Below are positions 1 to 6,318 of a stretch of 11,862 nt of DNA, piece by piece. Below the pieces are notes generated by a model. The model was not told the origin of the DNA. It was given only the letters and a program-made list of their open reading frames with translations, and did not search any database. Position 1 is the stretch's first letter; the number at the start of each line of letters is the position of its first letter. Source of the DNA: CAWEHT01 sp963808455 (lineage in GTDB: Bacteria; Chloroflexota; Anaerolineae; CG2-30-64-16); NCBI GenBank assembly GCA_963808455.1, contig CAWEHT010000267.1, positions 1 to 11,862 of the forward strand. Direction: 5' to 3'. The position numbers were made by a program, and so were the translations under genes.

Positions 1-173
1 CTCACTTGTCCGCGGGGCTATTGGTGTATGCTGGCGGCACAATCGAATCTCCCGGCGGGGCCCAGTGGGACTGCCGGCGTGCTGTTCCGAAGGCAGGCAG
101 GGTACGTGCCAGGGCAGCGGGGAGAAGCCCTGCAAGCGGGCCGCCCGGGATCATCCACAAGGAGTTCGCACTT

Positions 174-449
174 ATGGCTAATTCGACGAGCGGTGCACCC
201 GGGCAGGCAGCCTCGAGCCGGCGCCTGCTGACGTTCGCCGGGATCGCCGCCGGCATCGTGCTGCTGATCATAGCAGCGGTTTACCTCATGCAGCCCGCCA
301 GCAGCCTGCCCGCCTTCTTCCCAGGCCACTCTGCCGTCGCGACCACGACCGTCCACTACAAGCACGCGATCGCGGCCGGCCTGCTGGGCGTGATCTGCTT
401 TGTCTTCGCCTGGTTCAACAGTGGGCCGAGTTCAGCGAAACAGGAATAG
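174..449 (+). CDS. Small two-helix membrane protein, uncharacterised
   Basis: This 91-residue protein starts at the ATG at 174, which has a good AAGGAG site at 159-164 nine bases upstream. Longer in-frame starts lack such a site. A short polar N-terminus precedes a hydrophobic helix (about residues 19-39), then a loop with Pro-rich SLPAFFPGH and HYKHAIAA, then a second helix (about 65-82) and a short polar tail. No enzymatic motif is visible. From memory, small proteins with the same layout (helix, PAxSLPxFFPGH loop, KHxIAA, helix) recur in high-GC bacteria without known function; I could not check this. Its last 18 bases overlap the 3' end of uppP, which converges on it. Both ends are complete and no frame break is seen. 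A membrane location is well supported; the role is unknown. Confidence 0.72.
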   Translation: MANSTSGAPGQAASSRRLLTFAGIAAGIVLLIIAAVYLMQPASSLPAFFPGHSAVATTTVHYKHAIAAGLLGVICFVFAWFNSGPSSAKQE

Positions 450-1659
450 CACCGAGATGGCCAGGCCCGCCACGATGCAGTAGACCCCGAAGGGGGTCAG
501 GGTCTCGGTCTGGAAGTAGCGTACGAGGAAGCGGACCGAGAGATAGGCGGCGATGCCGGCCGCCAGCGTGCCGGCGATGGTCGGGATCAGGACGCCCTGG
601 GCCGAACTGAGCGTCAGCTCCGGAAGCTTGAGCAGGGCGGCCCGCCGATGACCGGTGTCGCCAGCAGGAACGAAAAGCGGGCGGCGTCCTCATGGGAAAG
701 GCCGACGAGCAGCGCGCCGGTCATGGTGGAACCGGTGCGTGAAAAGCCCGGGATGAGAGCGATGCTCTGCAGCACGCCCACTTTCAGCGCATTGGCCCAC
801 GACAGGCGGGCGATGCGGGCATCGCTCTCGGGGCTCGACCTCAGCTCCGCAAAAGTCTTCGCATCATGCGTGGGTTCAGCTGGTGCCCCTTGATCGTTCG
901 CCGGCCCGGCTTTTGCCATCCGGCGGGCGGGGCCAGCGCCCGCCTTTCCATCATCCTTGAGCTCCGCCACGGCCTTGCCGTCATTGGCGAACTTAGCCAG
1001 GGTCCTCTGGCCATTGGTGGGTCTTGCCAGGGCCGCCAGGCCATCCGTTGGCCCCGGCACCGGTTGGGCATCGTCCGGCTGCGCCCCGAGCGCTGCCGGA
1101 TCGAGCTTCCCTCGCAGACGAGCTTGCCCGCCCTGCGCCGGTGCCTCGCTGACGGGCCCGCCGCGGCGCGCTTCGCCGGAGCGGCGTAGGCCGGGAGTCT
1201 GCAGCCGCGCGTCCTCCCCGCGTCCCGGCGCCAGCTTCTCAGCGCCCAGCAGGAGGATGCCGTTCAGTACCAGGACCACGGCGACGAGCCTGGGGTGGCC
1301 AGCGAGTTGCTGACCTGCTGCTCGAAGAGCACCCCCAGCGGCCCGGCAGGGATGGTGCCGACGACCAGCAACCAGCCCAACCGGGCATAGGGGTCGTCGG
1401 CGCTGATGGCCCGCCGGGCCAGCGAGCGGAAGATCCCTTGCACGATCTTCACCCAATCGCGCCAGAAGAAGAGTAACAGCACGAGCGCGGTCGCCGCGTG
1501 GGTGGCCACCAGGAAGGTCAAGAAGTAAGGGTTGGCCTGATCGACCTGCCACGCCAGCAGCCTGGGCAGGATCACGCTGTGCCCGAGGCTTGAGATTGGG
1601 AAGAGCTCGGTGAAGCCCTGCAGCAGCCCGAAGATGATCGCGCGTCCGATGGATAGCAT
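432..1659 (-). CDS. uppP: Undecaprenyl-diphosphatase UppP (BacA type), two frameshifts and a long loop insert
   Basis: UppP dephosphorylates undecaprenyl diphosphate at the membrane to recycle the lipid carrier for peptidoglycan, and high dosage gives bacitracin resistance. Three reading-frame segments join into one protein. The N-terminus (from ATG 1659) has GLLQGFTELFPISSLGHS, the family's Glu-rich/SSxGH active-site motif. The middle segment has ALIPGFSRTGST, the second PGxSRxGxT motif with the conserved Arg. The C-terminus (LLKLPELTLSS to FLFR, TGA at 432-434) completes the last helices. The breaks fall at a GGGG run (1292-1295) and near CCC (641-643); restoring one base at each gives about 409 residues, against a usual 260-290. 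The excess is a hydrophilic Ala/Pro/Gly/Asp-rich insert (about 1235-806) between the two halves. The gene diverges from the LysE-type gene. Function would be normal if the frame breaks are sequence errors; otherwise it is a pseudogene. Confidence 0.88.
818..1084 (-). repeat. Degenerate 30-bp tandem repeat encoding decapeptides in the UppP loop
   Basis: Read on the minus strand in the frame of the UppP middle segment, the insert breaks into ten-residue units ending in Ala: GPTDGLAALA, RPTNGQRTLA, KFANDGKAVA, ELKDDGKAGA, GPARRMAKA (one residue short), GPANDQGAPA, EPTHDAKTFA, ELRSSPESDA, with AQPDDAQPVP before them as a weaker unit. The usual pattern is Pro at position 2, Asp/Asn at 4, Asp/Gly at 5 and Ala at 10. 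At DNA level neighbouring units are clearly related, for example 995-1024 and 1025-1054, so the array looks like a minisatellite that expanded in steps of 30 bases. The period is a multiple of three and keeps the frame open. Confidence 0.7.
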
Positions 1660-1741
1660 GATGCGCTTTCCTACCTTCCGAAAATGTGAAGTGCCATGCC
1701 GGGTAATTCTACAGCAGGCGCGCGCATCAAGCGAATCGTGC

Positions 1742-1771
1742 CTGACGCACGCAGCAGCTCCAAATTATAAT
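1742..1771 (+). promoter_or_regulatory. Sigma-70-type promoter for the LysE/RhtB gene
   Basis: A perfect TATAAT (1766-1771) lies 18 bases after CTGACG (1742-1747), a reasonable -35. A GGAGGA ribosome site at 1779-1784 and the ATG at 1796 follow, so the leader would be very short (about 20 bases). Confidence 0.6.
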
Positions 1772-1795
1772 CGAGGCCGGAGGAAACGAAGCCGA

Positions 1796-2393
1796 ATGCC
1801 AAACCTCTACCCCTTCCTGACCTACGTGCTGGTGACGACCTTTACGCCGGGGCCTAACAATATCCTTTCCATGTCCAATGCGATGCGCTACGGGTATCGG
1901 CGCACCCTGAGGTTTCTGGCCGGCGTGGGGACCGGGTTCGTGGTCATGCTGCTCATTGCCGGGTTGCTCAACGTGTTGATCGAGCGGGTCATGCCCCGGG
2001 TGCATATCTGGCTGGAGCTCCTCGGCGCGGCCTACCTGGTTTACCTTGCCGCGCACCTCGCGTTCTCGAAGCCGCGCGACGGAGCGCCGGCCGACCCGAG
2101 GCTGAACACTTTCGGGGCGGGCTTCGCGCTTCAGTTCGTGAACCTCAAAGGCATCCTCTATGGGGTGACCGTCTTTGCCATGTTCATCACGCCCATCTAT
2201 CAGGGATCCCCTCGTCGTCGGTCTGTTTGCTGCCTTGCTGGCCTGCGTGGGTTTCGTGTCCGTCAACAGCTGGGCGTTGGGCGGCAACCTTTTCCGCAGC
2301 TTTCTGAGCAGGTACGAGCGCTGGTTCAATCGGGTCATGGCGGCGCTGTTGGTCTACACGGCCGTCGCCAGCCTTCTGGCGCAGGCCCGCTAA
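1796..2393 (+). CDS. LysE/RhtB-family amino-acid exporter, one frameshift
   Basis: Members of this family are small inner-membrane exporters of amino acids such as lysine, homoserine or threonine. The ATG at 1796 has GGAGGA eleven bases upstream. The N-terminus carries TTFTPGPNNILSMSNAMRYG, the family's hallmark TPGPNN stretch near the start, followed by three hydrophobic helices and the typical FVNLKG segment. The frame breaks at a GGG run (2203-2205). Removing one G restores YQDPLVVGLFAALLACVGF and the last two helices, ending in TAA at 2391-2393, for 198 residues, the usual family length. It diverges from uppP and has its own promoter. The substrate cannot be told from sequence. It is intact only if the extra G is an error; the reading through to 2473 in the original frame gives a non-family tail. 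Confidence 0.85.
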
Positions 2394-2403
2394 AGGGGCA
2401 GGG

Positions 2404-2433
2404 CGCGTGCCCGGCGTGCACGCCAGGCACGCG
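2404..2433. other. Strong hairpin just after the LysE-type gene
   Basis: CGCGTGCC (2404-2411) pairs with GGCACGCG (2426-2433). Inside, after a C/A mismatch, GGCG pairs with CGCC around a TGCA loop. It begins 11 bases after the stop codon. There is no T tract, so it is not a classic intrinsic terminator; it may act as a 3' stabiliser or termination aid. Confidence 0.55.
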
Positions 2434-2453
2434 AACCATGGTGCTTCGTTGTG

Positions 2454-2688
2454 GGGGCCGCGTGGCCCCTTAGCGGTTCATCCGGCAAGTTGGCTGCACA
2501 CTGGCGCCTGGCACTGCAAGTGCCAGGCTGGCACACGAAGTGCACCGAGGTGCACTGACGACCGGCATCTCAGCCTGTTTGAACAGGCTTGATGTATCAG
2601 CCGACGGGTTTCCCCCTGCGGGGACTGCGCAACCCTCGGCGGCCCCGCGAGGAATTTAGCGGATGAACCACTTAGCGCGTTGAAACGC
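2454..2688. repeat. Cluster of short perfect inverted repeats (hairpin block)
   Basis: In this gene-free stretch many perfect stems follow each other: GGGGCC/GGCCCC (2454-2469), GCCTGGCACT/AGTGCCAGGC (2506-2528), AGTGCACC/GGTGCACT (2539-2556), AGCCTGTT/AACAGGCT (2572-2589), GGGTT/AACCC (2606-2635) enclosing TCCCC/GGGGA (2611-2624), CCTCG/CGAGG (2634-2652) and GCGTT/AACGC (2677-2688). Most of them (2506-2652) are enclosed by a longer-range pair, GGTTCATCCG (2475-2484) with CGGATGAACC (2660-2669). Both arms of that pair are preceded by TTAG. No convincing reading frame crosses the block. It could be a REP/palindrome-type mobile repeat or a structured RNA; the sequence alone does not decide. Confidence 0.6.
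2591..2642. repeat. ~50 bp dispersed repeat, copy 1
   Basis: It shares the 15-base word CCCCCTGCGGGGACT (2612-2626) with a second copy at 3910-3958, in the same orientation. Flanks also align: GACGG[G/A]TT before it, CGC.ACC and CGGCGG after it. This copy lies downstream of the HAF gene's stop codon, inside the hairpin block. Confidence 0.6.
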
Positions 2689-2732
2689 CCCAAGGCACAC
2701 GTGCGGTCAGGCTCCCGCCGCCGCCCCCGGCG

Positions 2733-4007
2733 CTACCGGGCAGCCGCGCCCAGGTAAGTTGCGTGCCGCAGTGACCCCGATGCCCCCGAAGGCATCCACA
2801 GGCAGGCGTGCATGGCCCCGGATGCGGTGGCGCACCGGCCGGCGATCAGGCCCGCGCTATCGATGCTGAAGGCAGCGCCCCCGGCCGCGCCTGGCAGCAC
2901 GCCCAGCGCCTGCATGCCGCGCTGCGCCGTCCACAAGAAGGCGTGATTTGCCCCCGTGGGGCCCTGGCTGACACCTACCACCTGGCCCAGGCTGTTGATA
3001 CCATTGGCGACGCTGTCGATGTCGCCCGGCAGGGTGCCGAGGTCCCGCATGCCGCTTCCCGGCGCCCATAGGAAGGCGTGGTCTATCGAGGCGCCATACG
3101 CACTCATGCCTACGACCTGGCCGAGATCATTGATCGCATAGGCGTAGGCAGCGCCACCGCCGGACAGCGCACCCAGATCGCGCATCCCGGCCTGCGCCGT
3201 CCACAGGAACGCGTGGTCCGACCCCGAGTCCGCAAAGCTGAGGCCCACCACCTGGCCGTGGCTGTTGACGCCCATGGCCCAGCTTCCGGAGTCGCCCGAC
3301 AGCGTGCCCAGGTTTCGCATCGTCCCCTGCGCCGTCCACAGGGCGGCGCGCTCCGGCCCCGCCGGGCTGTCGCTGCCGCCGACGGCCAGGCCGGCATCGT
3401 TGATGCTGTAGGCAACGCTGTTCTTCTGCCCCGGCAGGGTTCCCGACGCCTGCAGATTCCCCTGGCGGGACCAGAGCACGGCCTGCGCCGGCCCGACAAG
3501 AGGGGTGTTGCGATCGCCCACCACCTGGCCGAGGTTGTTGATGCCCCGCGCCAGCGTGTAGGACCCGCCCGCCGCCGCGCCCAGGTCCTCCATGCCGGCC
3601 TGCGCCGTCCACAGGAACGCGTGCTCGGAGCCGGAGGCCGCGGAGCTCATGCCGACCACCTGGCCCCGGTCGTTGACACTCCAGGCATAGCTATAACTCC
3701 CGCCCGGCAGCGTGCCTAAATCGATCGCGGCCGGCGCCACGGCGGCGGCCCGCTGCGCGCCCGGCAGCGCGGCCAACGGCCGGCCTACCGCGGCGTAGGA
3801 TGAGCCCGGCAGCGCGGCCAGCGCCAAAAGGACGGCGGCGCCGAACAGCGTCGCCGAAGGTCGCCGCCACTGGCACCGAGCCTCTGGTGCAGAAACAGGG
3901 AGCCCTTTCGGTGATACCGAGACGGATTCGCCCCCTGCGGGGACTTCGCCACCGGCGGGACCGCCGAGCCGCCCGCGGAGTTGGGTTGAGTTTGGTCTGG
4001 GCTTCAT
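2733..4007 (-). CDS. Secreted HAF-repeat protein (seven repeats)
   Basis: A 424-residue protein, probably exported. The ATG at 4007 was chosen because AGGAG (minus strand, 4016-4020) sits eight bases upstream; the open frame reaches 4148 but has no such site there. Residues 48-49 are RR and 52-66 are hydrophobic, followed by a likely signal-peptidase site around SSYAA (70-73). The pre-signal region (1-47) is unusually long, Gly/Pro-rich, and partly encoded by a dispersed repeat copy (residues about 17-33). Residues 95-409 are seven repeats of about 45 residues with the HAF signature: DLGTLPGG...A..IN..GQVVG......HAFLW. Proteins with HAF repeats are mostly annotated as extracellular proteins of unknown role; seven repeats would suit a closed beta-propeller, which is inference. 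It stands alone, divergent from the ABC operon. Confidence 0.85.
   Translation of the reverse strand: MKPRPNSTQLRGRLGGPAGGEVPAGGESVSVSPKGLPVSAPEARCQWRRPSATLFGAAVLLALAALPGSSYAAVGRPLAALPGAQRAAAVAPAAIDLGTLPGGSYSYAWSVNDRGQVVGMSSAASGSEHAFLWTAQAGMEDLGAAAGGSYTLARGINNLGQVVGDRNTPLVGPAQAVLWSRQGNLQASGTLPGQKNSVAYSINDAGLAVGGSDSPAGPERAALWTAQGTMRNLGTLSGDSGSWAMGVNSHGQVVGLSFADSGSDHAFLWTAQAGMRDLGALSGGGAAYAYAINDLGQVVGMSAYGASIDHAFLWAPGSGMRDLGTLPGDIDSVANGINSLGQVVGVSQGPTGANHAFLWTAQRGMQALGVLPGAAGGAAFSIDSAGLIAGRCATASGAMHACLWMPSGASGSLRHATYLGAAAR
2781..3725 (-). repeat. Seven tandem ~135-bp units within the HAF gene
   Basis: Each unit encodes about 45 residues from [I/R]DLGTLPG to the next. Units 1, 2, 4, 5 and 6 keep GQVVG; units 3 and 7 have degenerated there (GLAVG, GLIAG). 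HAFLW is kept in units 1, 4, 5 and 6 and altered in the others. Units 1 and 4 share long identical DNA around the HAFLWTAQAGM codons (near 3598 and 3190), a sign of fairly recent duplication or conversion. Confidence 0.8.
3910..3958. repeat. ~50 bp dispersed repeat, copy 2, inside the HAF gene 5' end
   Basis: It contains CCCCCTGCGGGGACT at 3931-3945, identical to the core of copy 1, with matching flanks on both sides. Here it is translated on the minus strand as the Gly/Pro-rich stretch ahead of the signal peptide of the HAF protein. Confidence 0.6.
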
Positions 4008-4246
4008 TGTGCTCGCTCCTGTGCTATCCCGGCATGGGAAGGGACATGGCCTGGCAGCCGGCACTTGGAATGGTTGGCCTGCTGCCTTGTGCGCGTTTGT
4101 GATGGGTGCAGGCGAGGGGAAAGTAGCCCGCCGGTTCCCGAGAACCACGCGCGATTATGTGATAAAAGTTGCCCTGCGTCGGTGGCCCAGCACACCCTGT
4201 GATGGATGGCGCCTGTTCTGGCTGCCCAGTGTTAAGATCCCTTGCA

Positions 4247-4276
4247 TTGACCGTGCCGCGCGCCGTTTGCTATAAT
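4247..4276 (+). promoter_or_regulatory. Sigma-70-type promoter for the ABC importer operon
   Basis: TTGACC (4247-4252) and a perfect TATAAT (4271-4276) are separated by 18 bases. They lie 66 bases before the first permease start. The leader between has no obvious operator or terminator. The rest of the divergent spacer (4008-4246) shows no gene I can support. Confidence 0.7.
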
Positions 4277-4342
4277 CTGAGCACTCTCGTCCCTCAGAAA
4301 ACCGGGAGCATTCCGTTGGCGTGAAGATCGGAGAGCGCATCG

Positions 4343-5338
4343 ATGGCTGCCAGGACAATCGATCCGGCCCCGCCTCGCAGCCGGGTCACCGGTCGTCGTG
4401 TTCGCGAGCTACAAGAGGCTGCGCTCGGATATCTCTTCCTTCTGCCGGCCTTTGCCGTTCTCGGCATCTTTGAGTTCTTCCCGATCTTTTTCGGCCTCCG
4501 CATCAGCATGTGCGACTGGCGCGTGACGGGTTGCGCGCAGTTCATCGGGCTCGCCAACTATGCCAGGGCGTTCAATGACCCCGAGATGTGGCATTCGCTG
4601 GGGGTCACCGCCACGTATACGATCCTCTGCGTGCCGTTGCAGCTTGGCCTGGCCCTGTTGCTGGCCTACTCGCTGTTCCAAAAGATCCGGGCCAGATCAC
4701 TGTATCGCGTGCTCTTCTTCATGCCCTACATCACGCCGACGGTGGCTTCGGCAGCCGTTTGGGCGTTTCTGTATAGCCCCGACAATGGGCTGATCAACCA
4801 GGCCCTGGGCGCTCTCGGCATCGATGGGCCGAGATGGCTCGGAGAGCCGCGCGGGATCTTCCAGTTGATGGCGGGGCCGGCCGGCGGGCACCTGCCCGGC
4901 TGGGCGGCAGGGCCGAGCCTGGCCCTGGTCTCCCTCATCATCTTCACCACCTGGGTGTTTGTGGGGCTTGACACGACCATATTCCTGGCCGGCCTGGGGA
5001 ATATCCCCGCCGAGCTCTACGATGCCGCCCGGATCGATGGGGCGGGCGGGTGGCAGCTCCTACGGCGGATTACGATCCCGCTGCTCTCCCCTACCACGTT
5101 CTTTCTCGTCATTCTCTCGACCATCGGCAGCCTCAAGGCCTTCAACCACATCTACGTGATGACGCTGGGTGGACCAGGAAACGCCACGACGGTGAGCAGC
5201 ATCCTGATCTTCAACCAGATGTACCAGTTCAATCGCTACGGCTACAGCGCGGCGCTTTCCTTCGTCCTGTTCGCCGTGATCCTGGCGCTCACCGCGGTCC
5301 AGAACCGGGTGGGCGGCGAGCGTGTGGTCTACGCGTGA
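4343..5338 (+). CDS. ABC sugar-type importer permease, MalF/UgpA-like
   Basis: This is the first inner-membrane permease of a binding-protein-dependent importer of the carbohydrate (CUT1) type, 331 residues. The ATG at 4343 has GGAGAG seven bases upstream. After a basic N-terminus, the first helix is LGYLFLLPAFAVLGIFEFFPIFFG. Further helices follow, with the usual LYRVLFFMPYITPTVASA segment. The cytoplasmic EAA loop that docks on the ATPase reads ELYDAARIDGAGGWQLLRRI and sits about 90 residues from the end, as is normal. A Gly/Pro-rich periplasmic stretch (about 176-194) is slightly long. The gene is intact, follows a strong promoter, and its TGA overlaps the next gene's GTG. The substrate is unknown: family members take maltose, oligosaccharides, glycerol-3-phosphate and others. 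Confidence 0.92.
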   Translation: MAARTIDPAPPRSRVTGRRVRELQEAALGYLFLLPAFAVLGIFEFFPIFFGLRISMCDWRVTGCAQFIGLANYARAFNDPEMWHSLGVTATYTILCVPLQLGLALLLAYSLFQKIRARSLYRVLFFMPYITPTVASAAVWAFLYSPDNGLINQALGALGIDGPRWLGEPRGIFQLMAGPAGGHLPGWAAGPSLALVSLIIFTTWVFVGLDTTIFLAGLGNIPAELYDAARIDGAGGWQLLRRITIPLLSPTTFFLVILSTIGSLKAFNHIYVMTLGGPGNATTVSSILIFNQMYQFNRYGYSAALSFVLFAVILALTAVQNRVGGERVVYA

Positions 5339-6303
5339 ACGAATGGAGGGAGCTTCAGGGTGCCCGAGGCGAGGCGGCGCACGCTGCGCCCCTCGACCTA
5401 CCCGGGCACGCCGGGGCCCGGCAGCGCTCATCGGTCCGGGCCGCCATCTACGTCGTGCTGACGCTGGGGGCGGCACTGTCTCTGATCCCGTTTGCCTACA
5501 TGCTGATGACGTCCGTGAAGAGCTACGGGAGCCTCATCACCGGCACCTTTTGGCCGTGGCCGCCCTTCGGCAGCGAGACCCTGCAATGGCAAAACTACCC
5601 CGACGCGATCCGGGCGATCGGGTGGGACAAAGACTGGCACATGTTCCTGTTCTACCGGTACGCGCTCAACAGCATCATCGTCGCCGGCGTGATCGTGATG
5701 GGCACACTGGTCACCTCGATCCTGGCGGCCTACGCGTTCGCTCAGATGCGCGTTCCGGGCAAGAACGTGTTGTTCGTGCTCCTGCTCGCCACGGTCATGA
5801 TCCCCTCCGATCTGACCATAGTTCCCAAGGCGGTCATGATGTACGAGCTGAAGAACCCGTTCGGCCCCGGCTCCTGGTACAACACCTACCTGGCGCTCAC
5901 GGTGCCGTTCCTGGCGAGCGTCTTCGGGATCTTTCTGCTGAGGCAGTTTTTCCTGCAGATCCCGAGAGAGCTGTTCGACGCCGCGCTGATCGACGGCTGC
6001 GGCCATTTACGTTACCTGTTCGGCATCGTGGTGCCCATGGCCCGGCCTGCCATCGTCTCCGTTGCGATGTTGAACTTCCTGTGGTCGTGGGACAGCTTCA
6101 AGTGGCCGCTGTTGGTCACACGCGATAACAGCATGCGCGTTCTGGCGGTCGGGCTGCAGCAGTTCATGGTCGGCGAAGGCGGCACGAATACGCAGCTTAT
6201 GATGGCCTTCTCCGCCATGGTCATCGTGCCGATGATCGTGTTCTACTTCTTCACACAAAGGTACTTTACCGAAGGCATCGCGACGAGCGGTATCAAAGGG
6301 TAG
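5335..6303 (+). CDS. ABC sugar-type importer permease, MalG/UgpE-like
   Basis: Partner permease of the preceding gene, together forming the transmembrane channel. About six helices are visible: the first around AAIYVVLTLGAALSLIPFAY, and later NSIIVAGVIVMGTLVTSILAAYAF. The EAA loop is ELFDAALIDGCGHLRYLFGI, followed by VPMARPAI. It ends with TAG at 6301. The start is uncertain. GTG at 5335 overlaps the upstream TGA and gives 322 residues, but it lacks a clear ribosome site. GTG at 5360 has GGAGG (5345-5349) upstream and begins with PEARRRTLRP, a more typical inside-positive N-terminus, but would need a one-base correction near 5420-5430 to join the rest. The family assignment does not depend on this choice. 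It is co-transcribed with both neighbours. Confidence 0.9.
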   Translation: MNEWRELQGARGEAAHAAPLDLPGHAGARQRSSVRAAIYVVLTLGAALSLIPFAYMLMTSVKSYGSLITGTFWPWPPFGSETLQWQNYPDAIRAIGWDKDWHMFLFYRYALNSIIVAGVIVMGTLVTSILAAYAFAQMRVPGKNVLFVLLLATVMIPSDLTIVPKAVMMYELKNPFGPGSWYNTYLALTVPFLASVFGIFLLRQFFLQIPRELFDAALIDGCGHLRYLFGIVVPMARPAIVSVAMLNFLWSWDSFKWPLLVTRDNSMRVLAVGLQQFMVGEGGTNTQLMMAFSAMVIVPMIVFYFFTQRYFTEGIATSGIKG

Positions 6304-6318
6304 CGAGGAGAAAATGGC

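Noticed and set aside
2404..2433. Considered as a classic rho-independent terminator
   Set aside because: The stem is strong but no T tract follows on either strand.
3078..3719. Plus-strand frame with repeated RRPQERV words
   Set aside because: The repetition is only the reverse reading of the HAF tandem repeats; no start signals.
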